A DNA stretch of 64,000 nucleotides from Chloroflexota bacterium (GTDB taxonomy: Bacteria; Chloroflexota; Chloroflexia; Thermomicrobiales; UBA6265): the NCBI GenBank assembly GCA_023389575.1, contig JAEWEG010000013.1, positions 1 through 64,000 on the forward strand, written 5' to 3'. Positions within the stretch are counted from its first letter, which is position 1. Each line of letters starts with the position of its first letter. The translations under genes were made by a program, and so were the position numbers. Positions 52,969 through 60,929 of this stretch are shown here, one piece after another. The notes below the pieces were generated by a model. The model was given only the letters and a program-made list of their open reading frames with translations, was not told where the DNA came from and did no database searches.

Positions 52969-53212
52969 CCGGAGCGCCTGCGGCGGAGGCGTCGTCGCCA
53001 GCTTTGAACTGTCGTGGGGCGTAGCCGCGGCGGCGACACCGGTGGTGTTTGGGCTGCTGTACGGGGTTGCCCCGGTGGCGCCGTGGCTGGCGATGGTTGG
53101 GTTCATTGTGGTAGCGGCCGGATTGCTGAGGCTGGCCGAGCCCGGCATCGCGCCTGACAGGAACATCCCTGTCAGGCGCGGGTCAGGCGCTCGTGTCGCG
53201 CCGCATTCATGA
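52969..53212 (+). pseudogene. C-terminal remnant of an MFS transporter
   Basis: In the frame ending at 53212 the protein reads ELSWGVAAAATPVVFGLLYG, then WLAMVGFIVVAAGLLRLAEP. This is the usual last two helices of an MFS transporter. There is no start or upstream part, so it is a 3' fragment. It is followed inside the frame by the hairpin at 53150-53179. Confidence 0.5.
53150..53179. terminator. Hairpin terminator
   Basis: Perfect 12-bp arms GCGCCTGACAGG and CCTGTCAGGCGC with a 6-nt loop. It lies between the MFS remnant and the convergent PqqD-domain gene. Confidence 0.7.
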
Positions 53213-53219
53213 GCGAGGG

Positions 53220-54302
53220 TTACGTGCCGCTCTCGTCCTGATCGCCGTCTCCGTCTTCCGGCGCATCGTCGTCTTCAGGCTCACTCTCCGTTGTATCCGG
53301 CGCTTCGGTGGGAAGCGGGGCGGTCGTTGGTTCCGGAATGGCGGTCGGCTCCGGGGTTGGCGTTGGATCACTATCGCCGGAGACCGGTTGGTTGCCCTCG
53401 TCGTCGCCCTCGTCGGAGGTGGACTGGAGCACGGAACGCTGCTCTTCCTTGGGCTCGGGCTCAGGCGCCGAAGCCATGATGATCGCCAGCAGTTCGTTCG
53501 CCACGATTTCCGAATAATCCGGTTGGGCCTGCCGTGAACTGATTCCCGCGCCAGCCAGAATCGGGTTGATGCACAGACCGGTATAGGTGGTCGGGAAGTT
53601 GCGCAGGAGCCAGGCTATCTGCCTGACGGGACGCCATCCGAAAAATCCGTCAGGGAGGTTAGGAATCGCCGGAATTCCTGTCGGTAGGCACAGGAAGCAC
53701 TCCTCATCGAAGACGTCACCACAGAAGATATTGCCAGAGGTAACGTAGCCCGAACATCTGGTGTCGCAAAGCACGGGGGTGCTGGCGGACTGGGCGGCTG
53801 TTGGCACGGTTGTCGAGATAAGCGCCGGCGCCACCACCGCTCCGGCTATCGCCGCCTTCCTGGCCAGCGAACGGCGTGACATGCGCGCGATTCGCATCTC
53901 CTCGGGAAGCGCTCCTGCCAGCAAATGGGCGTCGGCCAGTTGGGTCAGAGCCAGCCGGATGGCTCCCTCATCGATAGCTGTTGCCAGCGATTCGCTGGTT
54001 TCCCGCGCCAGATCGGACAGGCGTTGCTGGCCGTCGCAGAGGTTCCAGACCGCCGCGACCGTCTCGTTGAGGTGGTGGAGTTCCCCGCGATCGGTGTCAT
54101 ACACCAGCAGGTCGCTTGCCAACTGAGTGACCACCAAGCCTTCTCGACGGGACGCGGGAATAACATAAGAAAGAGTGTCTACACGCAAGGCGCCATGACT
54201 CCCGGGATGTTCTGGCGTGCAGCCAACAAACATCGGTTGGACAAACATCGCGACGCGAAGTACCAAGACCGCGATGTGATAAATAGATGACCCATAAGGC
54301 AT
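53220..54302 (-). CDS. PqqD-domain protein with internal twin-arginine-like segment and cysteine-rich tail
   Basis: Up to 360 residues. A PqqD-like domain lies at about 60-130 (DLLVYDTDRGELHHLNETVA, AVWNLCDGQQRLSDLARE). An internal segment MSRRSLARKAAIAGAVVAP follows at about 140 and looks like a Tat or membrane signal. A cysteine-rich part (CDTRCSGY, FCGDVFDEECFLC) comes next, then a Pro/Thr/Glu tail. PqqD domains normally bind peptide precursors in RiPP pathways; small PqqD proteins with such a tail occur in several phyla without a known role. Start uncertain (ATG 54302, 54248 or 54233). Confidence 0.7.
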   Translation of the reverse strand: MPYGSSIYHIAVLVLRVAMFVQPMFVGCTPEHPGSHGALRVDTLSYVIPASRREGLVVTQLASDLLVYDTDRGELHHLNETVAAVWNLCDGQQRLSDLARETSESLATAIDEGAIRLALTQLADAHLLAGALPEEMRIARMSRRSLARKAAIAGAVVAPALISTTVPTAAQSASTPVLCDTRCSGYVTSGNIFCGDVFDEECFLCLPTGIPAIPNLPDGFFGWRPVRQIAWLLRNFPTTYTGLCINPILAGAGISSRQAQPDYSEIVANELLAIIMASAPEPEPKEEQRSVLQSTSDEGDDEGNQPVSGDSDPTPTPEPTAIPEPTTAPLPTEAPDTTESEPEDDDAPEDGDGDQDESGT

Positions 54303-54765
54303 GCTATCACGATATTGGTCATAGTCAAATAAGGTGGTTATTGACGGAGTCTAGGCGTGCTTCGCGTCGGGGGTGACTCTCTCGCGATGCTTTGGGCACG
54401 ATCGCGTTGGCGCAGGCGCTCCCCGGGCAATCCTTGCTGGGCGAAGGCTAGCCGCGCCGCTTGCCCGTTAGCGGGCCCTTCATCAGCGCTCAACTCAGGT
54501 CCGGAATTCGGTGTTCCGACAGTTGTTAATGCGCGAACCAAACCTGGTAGCTCCAGTGGCCTTGCGTGGGATGGAGATGTCCCAAGCCGCTCCGGGGAGC
54601 AGCGGAGGGTTTCCCGGAACCGTAGCGACCATTTCCGGATTCCGGGCATTTTCACAAGACATGGCGGGTTTTTCCGTTTTCGATGCGTTCACTGTGGTAG
54701 AAATAAGAACAAATGTTCTAATTCTCGCCACCTGAAACCATCGCCAACCACCAGGGAGCCCTCAC
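54303..54765. promoter_or_regulatory. Control region before the phage-derived cluster
   Basis: About 460 bp with no credible gene. It holds a GCCCG-TTAG-CGGGC hairpin near 54463 and the LexA-like palindrome at 54706-54719. The portal gene starts 46 nt after the palindrome. Confidence 0.45.
54706..54719. promoter_or_regulatory. LexA/SOS-box-like palindrome, copy 1
   Basis: AGAACAAATGTTCT: arms AGAACA/TGTTCT with a 2-bp centre, in the wider context ATAAGAACAAATGTTCTA. It fits GAAC-N4-GTTC, the Gram-positive type LexA box, including the RNRY centre. It lies 46 bp upstream of the portal gene. The second copy is at 59608-59621. Confidence 0.6.
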
Positions 54766-56151
54766 ATGCTTGTCGCCGGACCATGGACCACCCACCTCAC
54801 CGGAACCGATCTCGCATTCTGGCCGCCGGGGGTACGCACCGCCGCCGACGATGCACGCGTGGCCGCCTATGCCGATGCGCTGGCCTTCTATCACGGTGAC
54901 CAATGGCGGGACAGGGCACGCCGGGGCGAGACCCGCCTGGTGCTGAACTATGCCCGCGCGCTCGTCCGCAAAACCGCCAGCTACGTCTTTCCCGGGCCGG
55001 TCAGGTTCGCCGCCTCGCCAGGCAACGACCCAGCCCTGCGTGACGCCGGGAACCTGGCCGAACAGGCGCTCGCCACGCTGGCCGCCGATCTCGACCTTGA
55101 CCGCCTCGACCAGTCCCTGGCCATCGACGCGGCCGTGCTGGGCGACGCCGCGATCAAGGTGACCTGGGACGATCGCGCCGGGCGGCCCCGCGTCGCCCCG
55201 GTCGATCCCGGGTCGCTCGTCGCCCACTGGGCGCCGGACGATCCGCGCGCCCTCGAACGCATGACGCACGCCTATGGGCTGACGGGCTCCCAGGCGCGAC
55301 GACTTTTCCCACGTTTCCGGCTCGATGCCCTCGATCCCGACCGCGTCGGACCGGTGGTGGAGACCTGGACCAGCGAGCGGTGGACGGTGCGGATCGATGG
55401 GCAACTCGTGCATGATGTCGCCAATCCCTACGGCTGGATTCCCTACGTGGTTATCGCCAACAGCCCGCGACCGTTCAGCTTCTGGGGCCAATCCGACCTG
55501 ATCGATCTCGTCGATGTCTGCCGCGAGATCAATGAGCGAATGACCGTCCTCTCTCGCGTTCTCGAACTCTCTGGCGCGCCCATCGCGGTGCTGGAGAACG
55601 TGCATGGCTCCGACGGTATCTCGGTTGGGCCTGGCGCCAAGTGGGAGCTGCCCGAAGGGGCGAAGGCGTACCTGCTCGATCTCCTCCAGGGCGGAGGCTC
55701 GCAGATCCATCTCGACTACATCGACAGGCTCTTCCGCGTGCTTCATGACCTCAGCGAAACGCCGCGCACGGCCTTCGGCGATTCCGGCCGCGATCTCTCC
55801 GGGGCGGCCCTCGAGGTCGAAATCCAGCCGCTGGTGCAGAAGGTGGAGCGGTTGCGCCGGATGTGGAACGGCGTCTTCGCGCGTCGCAACGCCATGCTGC
55901 TGGACCTGCTGGAACGGTTCGGGCACCACGACCTGCGTGGCGTGCGGCGCACCACCACGATCTGGCCGCCGATCCTGCCCAGCGACCGCGACGGGGCCGT
56001 GCGGAACGCGGCGGTGCTGGTCGGAAGCGGTATCCAGAGCCGTCGCTCGGCCATCGTCGATCTGGGAGGCAACGATCCCGAGGGCGAACTCGCGGCCATC
56101 CGGGCCGAGCGTGATTTCGCCTTCGCGGCGGTGGAGGGGAAGGCGCCATGA
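54766..56151 (+). CDS. Phage portal protein (SPP1 Gp6-like)
   Basis: 461 residues. It opens with YADALAFYHGDQWRDRARRG and LVLNYARALVRKTASYVFPG, typical of portal N-termini. The wing and stem helices follow, with RLFRVLHDLSETPRTAFGDS and IQPLVQKVERLRRMWNGVFA. The portal is the dodecamer through which DNA enters the head. ATG 54766 with GGGAG 7 nt upstream. First gene of a plus-strand cluster behind the LexA-like box. No terminase or capsid gene is near it. Confidence 0.8.
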   Translation: MLVAGPWTTHLTGTDLAFWPPGVRTAADDARVAAYADALAFYHGDQWRDRARRGETRLVLNYARALVRKTASYVFPGPVRFAASPGNDPALRDAGNLAEQALATLAADLDLDRLDQSLAIDAAVLGDAAIKVTWDDRAGRPRVAPVDPGSLVAHWAPDDPRALERMTHAYGLTGSQARRLFPRFRLDALDPDRVGPVVETWTSERWTVRIDGQLVHDVANPYGWIPYVVIANSPRPFSFWGQSDLIDLVDVCREINERMTVLSRVLELSGAPIAVLENVHGSDGISVGPGAKWELPEGAKAYLLDLLQGGGSQIHLDYIDRLFRVLHDLSETPRTAFGDSGRDLSGAALEVEIQPLVQKVERLRRMWNGVFARRNAMLLDLLERFGHHDLRGVRRTTTIWPPILPSDRDGAVRNAAVLVGSGIQSRRSAIVDLGGNDPEGELAAIRAERDFAFAAVEGKAP

Positions 56152-56244
56152 GCTCGCGGTGCCGCGCCCGTTCCCTTGGACGTCGTGACGCAAGCCTCCC
56201 AGTCGTCCCCTGTCTGACCTGATACCCGCAGAAAGGAGCCATCC

Positions 56245-56889
56245 ATGGTCAATCGCCTCGATCTCCGGATCGTCCTCCGCCGCCGTCTCTCCGATACGAA
56301 CAGCAATCCGCTGTGGGAGGAAGATTTCCTCAACGATGCCCTCACCGAGGCCGTCCGCCGCTACAGCACGTCCGTTCCTCGCCAGGCGGTCGCCGCCATG
56401 AACGTGATCGCCGGCGACCGGGAAATCTCCCTCCCGCCCAGCGTGAACGCCATGCGGATCGTCCATGTCTTCGATGATCGTGGTGTGCCCTGGCGCCGCT
56501 GGGAACAGCGAGACGCCCCACCTCCCGCGCCGACCGGGTACGCCGAGACACCGGCGACCTGGCGGGCCTGGGGAACCAGCGTCATTCTCGCCGCCCCCGC
56601 CCCGCGCACGGGTCTTTGGCGACTGGAACACTACGCGAACCGCGACGAACCGGTGGATGACCTCAGCGATCTCGACATCTCGCCTGGCGACGAGGATCTC
56701 GTGCTGGCCCTGGCCGTCGCGGTGTCCCTCCAGCGCTGGGCCGTGGCGGAAGGAAAGCGGTACAACGGCCGCTCCGGGGTGCATCCCATCGCCGCCGCCG
56801 CCCGTACCGCCCAGGCCGACGCCGACCGCCTGCTCTGGCACCGATTCCGTCATGTCCGGAGCGGTTCGCTCACCAACCGCATGGCCTGA
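56245..56889 (+). CDS. Phage head-tail connector-like protein
   Basis: 214 residues; ATG 56245 with AAGGAG upstream. The N-terminal RIVLRRRLSDTNSNPLWEED and DALTEAVRRYSTSVP, the central ISLPPSVNAMRIVHVFDDRG and the helical C-terminus match the layout of phage adaptor proteins that close the portal. No single diagnostic motif, so the call rests on position after the portal and on shape. Confidence 0.6.
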   Translation: MVNRLDLRIVLRRRLSDTNSNPLWEEDFLNDALTEAVRRYSTSVPRQAVAAMNVIAGDREISLPPSVNAMRIVHVFDDRGVPWRRWEQRDAPPPAPTGYAETPATWRAWGTSVILAAPAPRTGLWRLEHYANRDEPVDDLSDLDISPGDEDLVLALAVAVSLQRWAVAEGKRYNGRSGVHPIAAAARTAQADADRLLWHRFRHVRSGSLTNRMA

Positions 56890-56912
56890 CCGCCATCGAA
56901 AGGAGATCCGCC

Positions 56913-57344
56913 ATGCGGAGCCGCTCAGCCACTGGCGCCATTGGCAACTTGAAACCCGCGCCCACTTCGGTGCGAGAAACTGTTGAAACGACCTGGACCA
57001 CCTTTCGCGATCGGGCGGAGCGCGTGCTCGAACCCGTTTACTCGCTCGTTGCCCGGCTCATCCGCATCTCCCGCTGGGTGCTCACCCGCGTCGCCCTTGT
57101 GTACCCCGTGCGGTGGTATGCCTGGCGGACCGCCCACGACGAGCGCACGTGCCCGGAGTGTGGCGCGATGAGTGGCCGGTCGTGGCCCGAGGATCGTCCC
57201 GGCCCCACGCCGCCGCTGCATGTGAACTGCCGCTGCCAGGTTGTGCCGCATCGCACCGAATGGCGGGTGCGCCACATTCCCACCTGGCAACTCCGCGTCA
57301 CCACCCGCCAGCAGTGGGAATGGACCCGCACCGGCTGGGCCTGA
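56913..57344 (+). CDS. Phage head-morphogenesis-like protein (Mu F C-terminal type)
   Basis: 143 residues; ATG 56913 with AAGGAGAT upstream. The C-terminal part has the conserved pattern HDERTCPECGAMSGRSW, then PPLHVNCRCQVVP. This D..TCP.C......P.H.NCRC motif is the zinc-like end of Mu gpF/SPP1 gp7 minor head proteins. The N-terminal part with a WTTFRDRAERVLEP helix and a hydrophobic stretch is short, so it is reduced relative to the family. Confidence 0.72.
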   Translation: MRSRSATGAIGNLKPAPTSVRETVETTWTTFRDRAERVLEPVYSLVARLIRISRWVLTRVALVYPVRWYAWRTAHDERTCPECGAMSGRSWPEDRPGPTPPLHVNCRCQVVPHRTEWRVRHIPTWQLRVTTRQQWEWTRTGWA

Positions 57345-57372
57345 CCAGTCTCCACCACACCCCTCAACCAAC

Positions 57373-57411
57373 CGAACCGGCGCCCGGAACTCCACTCCGC
57401 GCGCCGGTTCG
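57373..57411 (+). terminator. Hairpin inside the phage-derived cluster
   Basis: Arms CGAACCGGCGC and GCGCCGGTTCG are perfect (11 bp) around a 17-nt loop. It lies between the head-morphogenesis-like gene and the long structural gene. Confidence 0.6.
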
Positions 57412-57447
57412 GCGCTTTCGCCCATCAAGGGAAAGGATCACCTCGCA

Positions 57448-59325
57448 ATGGCGCAATCCTCTGATATCGTCCTCAACGGCGATCCATACATGCTCGTGGC
57501 GGCCCATGGCCGGGAAGGCTACCTGCGCTCGCAGGACGGCATCGACGAAGGCCGCACTGGACGCGTCAGCCAGACCGATTTCTTCGGCGGCACCCGCCGC
57601 GCGATCCAGCTCGAACGCGATCGTGGCTTCGCCTCACTGGAAGTTGGCCCCGCGCTCGGCGGGCAGGGTGTCTCGCCCTGGCCGTTCAGCGATACCGTCT
57701 CCCTGGCCAGCGGCACGCCAGACGGCTCACTCGCCTTTGAATATCCCCATGCCGTCATTCGCGACCATCTCTATATCGGCATCGGCCAGTACCTCTACAA
57801 ATCGGCCTCGCTCGCCGCTGGAGCGTGGGCCGCGCCAACCCGGATTTACGATGCCGGGTCCGGGAACACCATCTGGTCGATCATCCAGTACGGCTGGAAC
57901 ATCATGCTCTCGTTCGGCGCCACCAAGGACATTACCCACGGGCTGTATCCCGATTTCACTTCGCCAAGCGTCCTCTTCGCCGGATCGCGCGGCTATCACA
58001 TGGTTGCCTACCAGGGCTTCGCGATCTGGGCCGATGCCCGAGCCGAAGGGACCGGCTACCAGAACATGCTCCAGATGGTGACCGGCTCCGGCATCCAGCA
58101 GCGACGCACCGCCTCGCCCATCCGCCGCGTCACCACCGCCCAGGCGGAGGTCGTCATCGCCACCAGCGACGCCGTGTACACCTACGCCGGCCGGATCGCC
58201 GAGTACACCGTGCCCAACCCCTCGCCCCCGCCCGATGACATGGAAGTGGAGCGCTGGACCGGCGACGTGACCCCGTTTTTCCAGCATGGCGCCGCCACCT
58301 TCGCCGATGATTTTCGCTTCATTCTCGGGTTTGGCGGCCGCACCTATGCCTGGCTCGCCGGGATGGTTCTGGAGCACGACCCCAATGGGGAGCGCGCTGG
58401 CTGGCGCGAGACCGGCCTCTCTGGAGCGCGATGCCATGGCGCTTGCGTCGCGGCGGGCTATCTCATCGTCTCACTGGTCACCCATCACGGCCGCTCGCAG
58501 GTATGGGCGTGGGATGGAGCGGGCTGGTGGCAGGTGGTCGATGACGACGAGCTGAGCGCGACCTGGCTCGCGCCGATCCCGCTCGCCGGGCTCGATGGCT
58601 ACGACGTGGGTGTCTTCCGGGAGGGGTCGCGGGATGTGCGGATGCTGCGCCTCGTTCACCGCTCCAGCACCCACACCACCGTCCCCGCCATCGCGCCCAA
58701 CCCGTATTACATCACCTCGATGATCGACGCTGGCGAGCGCGACAGGACGCGGGCCTGGCGTGGGATTGGCGCGACGTTCGCCTCCCCGGTACTGTCTGGA
58801 AATCCCGCCAGCACGGAAGACGTCACCGTGTACCTCGACCATTCCACCGATGCCGGCGCCACCTGGACCACCGCCGCGACGCATACCGCGACCGCCAACA
58901 CCCTGGCCGGAAACACCTTCCAACTCGCCGCCGCGCTGACCGGGGCGGTCGCGCCGTGGATCATGCTGCGCGTGCGCTGGACTGGCACCTTCGACTGGGC
59001 TCCCACGCTCACCGGGCTGTGGGCCGAGTACGAAACGATGGATTCCCCGGCGCGCCGCCGCCGGTGGCGATTCACGGTGCAGGCCGAGGACCAGGTGGTT
59101 GACCGGGAAGGCGCCACGCTGACCCGTACCGGTCGCCAGCAGATCGCCGAACTCTGGGACCACTGGCGACAGGCCACCCCGCTACCGTTCCGCGATCTCG
59201 ACTATGACGATGACGCCACGGAACGGCAGGTGAGGATCGTCGGTATCTCCGAGGCCGTCGCCGCTCCCCACCAGGCCGGTCGCTGGGGGCAATCGGCCGT
59301 CTCGCTCGTGCTGGTGGAGGTGTAA
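57448..59325 (+). CDS. Long phage structural (tail/fibre-like) protein
   Basis: 625 residues from ATG 57448 (AAAGGA upstream). Beta-rich throughout; repeated blade-like units with Trp, Gly and Tyr (IGIGQYLYKSASLAAGAWAA, WSIIQYGWNIMLSFGAT, VWAWDGAGWWQVVDDDELSA) suggest a beta-propeller or fibre. The C-terminal part (VQAEDQVVDREGATLTRTGR) may bind other tail parts. No family name fits with certainty. It could be a tail-spike or a receptor-binding protein. Confidence 0.55.
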   Translation: MAQSSDIVLNGDPYMLVAAHGREGYLRSQDGIDEGRTGRVSQTDFFGGTRRAIQLERDRGFASLEVGPALGGQGVSPWPFSDTVSLASGTPDGSLAFEYPHAVIRDHLYIGIGQYLYKSASLAAGAWAAPTRIYDAGSGNTIWSIIQYGWNIMLSFGATKDITHGLYPDFTSPSVLFAGSRGYHMVAYQGFAIWADARAEGTGYQNMLQMVTGSGIQQRRTASPIRRVTTAQAEVVIATSDAVYTYAGRIAEYTVPNPSPPPDDMEVERWTGDVTPFFQHGAATFADDFRFILGFGGRTYAWLAGMVLEHDPNGERAGWRETGLSGARCHGACVAAGYLIVSLVTHHGRSQVWAWDGAGWWQVVDDDELSATWLAPIPLAGLDGYDVGVFREGSRDVRMLRLVHRSSTHTTVPAIAPNPYYITSMIDAGERDRTRAWRGIGATFASPVLSGNPASTEDVTVYLDHSTDAGATWTTAATHTATANTLAGNTFQLAAALTGAVAPWIMLRVRWTGTFDWAPTLTGLWAEYETMDSPARRRRWRFTVQAEDQVVDREGATLTRTGRQQIAELWDHWRQATPLPFRDLDYDDDATERQVRIVGISEAVAAPHQAGRWGQSAVSLVLVEV

Positions 59326-59335
59326 CCGACGTGTC

Positions 59336-59578
59336 TCAGGCCACGCGCCGCCGGTTCCATTCGTCCTTCGTCAGCGCCAGTTCGCAGGGGCGGCAGGCCG
59401 CGATCCACTCGATGTGGTCGGGATCGCGCTTGCGCTCCTCGCGGGTGGCCCGCAGTTCGAGCAGCTCCAGCGGCTTGCCACACTCCGGGCACCGAAACCG
59501 ATCCAGCGTCAACCGCTCGTGATCGAGGAAGTCTTCATGATCGATGTCGTGTTCGTCGCCGTGGTTTCGAGACTGCAT
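59336..59578 (-). CDS. Small zinc-ribbon protein
   Basis: 80 residues from ATG 59578. Two CxxC pairs 28 residues apart (FRCPECGKPLELLE and AACRPCELALTKDEW) form a zinc ribbon; the N-terminus is acidic and histidine-rich (NHGDEHDIDHEDFLDHERL). It is divergent from the holin-like gene with the LexA-like box between them. It may be a regulator or packaging accessory of the phage-derived cluster. A longer start at 59614 would overlap the box. Confidence 0.65.
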   Translation of the reverse strand: MQSRNHGDEHDIDHEDFLDHERLTLDRFRCPECGKPLELLELRATREERKRDPDHIEWIAACRPCELALTKDEWNRRRVA

Positions 59579-59607
59579 GACTGGGCCAATCCTCACCTGA
59601 GACCATA

Positions 59608-59621
59608 AGAACATGTGTTCT
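59608..59621. promoter_or_regulatory. LexA/SOS-box-like palindrome, copy 2
   Basis: AGAACATGTGTTCT: arms AGAACA/TGTTCT with centre TG, in the context ATAAGAACATGTGTTCTATAGT. The first 9 bases (ATAAGAACA) and last 7 (TGTTCTA) are the same as in copy 1. It overlaps a TATAGT -10-like hexamer (59621-59626) that points to the holin-like gene, and lies 30 bp upstream of the zinc-ribbon start on the other strand. Confidence 0.6.
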
Positions 59622-59669
59622 ATAGTGCCACGATCCGGCCCACAACTCAACCCGAAAGGACCTCCTCCC

Positions 59670-59975
59670 ATGACCATTCCCGATTCCCTCGACCTGCTGG
59701 CCGGCGTGCCGTTGATGGTGGTGGTGCCCGCGCTGGTGGAGCTCGCCAAGCGCCAAGGCATGCCAGTTCGCTATGCCGGATTGGCGTCGATCATCGCCGC
59801 CACGCTGCTGCTGGCCCTGGCGGGGTATGCTCTCGATCCCCACCTGGAACCACGAGATCCCGCCCGGTGGGTGGTTGGTGGCATCGTCTACGGTCTCGCC
59901 GCCGCCGGGCTCTACTCCCAGCGGGTCACGCTCACCAAACTGACTCCCGGAGACCCTGAATCCCCCGTATCATGA
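59670..59975 (+). CDS. Holin-like small membrane protein
   Basis: 101 residues from ATG 59670 (GAAAGGACC upstream). Three hydrophobic segments (about 8-24, 34-52, 66-80), short charged ends and GVPLMVVVPALVELAKRQGM at the start give a holin-like plan. Holins make membrane pores to release the lysis enzyme; no endolysin is in the window. It is right behind LexA-like box copy 2, which suggests damage-induced expression. Confidence 0.62.
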   Translation: MTIPDSLDLLAGVPLMVVVPALVELAKRQGMPVRYAGLASIIAATLLLALAGYALDPHLEPRDPARWVVGGIVYGLAAAGLYSQRVTLTKLTPGDPESPVS

Positions 59976-59988
59976 TCCCCGGCATTCT

Positions 59989-60022
59989 GGCCCGGACGAG
60001 CGGCCCGCCCCTCGTCCGGGCC
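59989..60022 (+). terminator. Hairpin terminator after the holin-like gene
   Basis: Perfect 12-bp arms GGCCCGGACGAG and CTCGTCCGGGCC with a 10-nt loop, followed by ATTTCATC. Confidence 0.7.
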
Positions 60023-60048
60023 ATTTCATCGCACGCGAAAGGCAGCCA

Positions 60049-60711
60049 GTGAGTCACCCCCAGAGCACCACGCACTACTCGGAGAAGACCCTGTCGCCAG
60101 AACCCACGGTTCACCCCACCTCGCTCATTCGCGACACCGAGCTGGGCGAATGGACCGACATCGGCCCCAACTGCTCCATCGTTGAGGCCTCGCTGGGCGA
60201 CTACACCTACTGCGCGGGCGATGTCTCCATCATCTACGCCACGGTCGGCAAGTTCTGCTCCATCGCGTCCCACGTCCGCATCAATCCCGGCAACCACCCC
60301 ATGGAGCGCGTCACGCAGCACCACATGACGTATCGTCGTCGCATGTTCGGGTTCGCCGAGACCGACGACGACACCTTTTTCCAGTGGCGCCGTGACCATC
60401 ACGTCACCATCGGCCACGATGTCTGGATCGGGCACGCGGCCGTCATCATGCCTGGCGTCACCATCGGGACCGGGGCGGTGATCGGGTCGCAGGCGGTCGT
60501 CACCAAGGATGTTGCGCCCTACACCATCGTCGGCGGGGTTCCGGCGAAGGTCATCCGCGAGCGCTTTCCACGCGATGTCGCCGCCCAGTTGGAGGCCATC
60601 GCCTGGTGGGACTGGCCCCGCGACCTCCTCGAAGCCCGCTTCGCCGACCTCAATGACCTCCCTCGTTTTCTTGAGTTGTACGGAGCATCAGAGGGTGATC
60701 CTGCTCGGTAG
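60049..60711 (+). CDS. Hexapeptide-repeat acyltransferase (phosphonate-metabolism-type, TIGR03308-like)
   Basis: 220 residues from a GTG start at 60049 (AAAGG 6 nt upstream). Left-handed beta-helix repeats (IGHDVWIGHAAVIMPGVTIG, GAVIGSQAVVTKDVAPYTIV) and the family stretch IATVGKFCSIASHVRINPGN-like (here IYATVGKFCSIASHVRINPG) match the acetyltransferase group near phosphonate (phn) operons. No phn genes are nearby. It ends the block after the holin-like gene; its link to the phage-derived genes is unclear. Confidence 0.82.
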   Translation: MSHPQSTTHYSEKTLSPEPTVHPTSLIRDTELGEWTDIGPNCSIVEASLGDYTYCAGDVSIIYATVGKFCSIASHVRINPGNHPMERVTQHHMTYRRRMFGFAETDDDTFFQWRRDHHVTIGHDVWIGHAAVIMPGVTIGTGAVIGSQAVVTKDVAPYTIVGGVPAKVIRERFPRDVAAQLEAIAWWDWPRDLLEARFADLNDLPRFLELYGASEGDPAR

Positions 60712-60929
60712 GGACGTGTTCGTGCATGCGCCACCTCGACGCGCCATGGCATCTCAGTATTTCTCACGCCACCCGCCTCTCCAGATTGATGCCAATTACG
60801 TGATTTCACCGATGTTTCGGGGCTTTTGACCTGCCAGACTGGAATGGACGCATTGATTCGTACCAGCCGTGGCCCGTCAGGATCTCCTGACTCGTGTATG
60901 TCATGGCGATCAAGTGAAGAAAGGGCGAC

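Noticed and set aside
54338..54655. Possible small regulatory gene upstream of the portal gene (minus strand)
   Set aside because: The frame is open for 105 codons, but its translation has no recognisable domain and there is no ribosome site. I treat the region as non-coding.
54718..56853. A 711-codon minus-strand open frame that would cross the LexA-like box
   Set aside because: Antisense to the portal and connector-like genes; no start signal, shadow composition.
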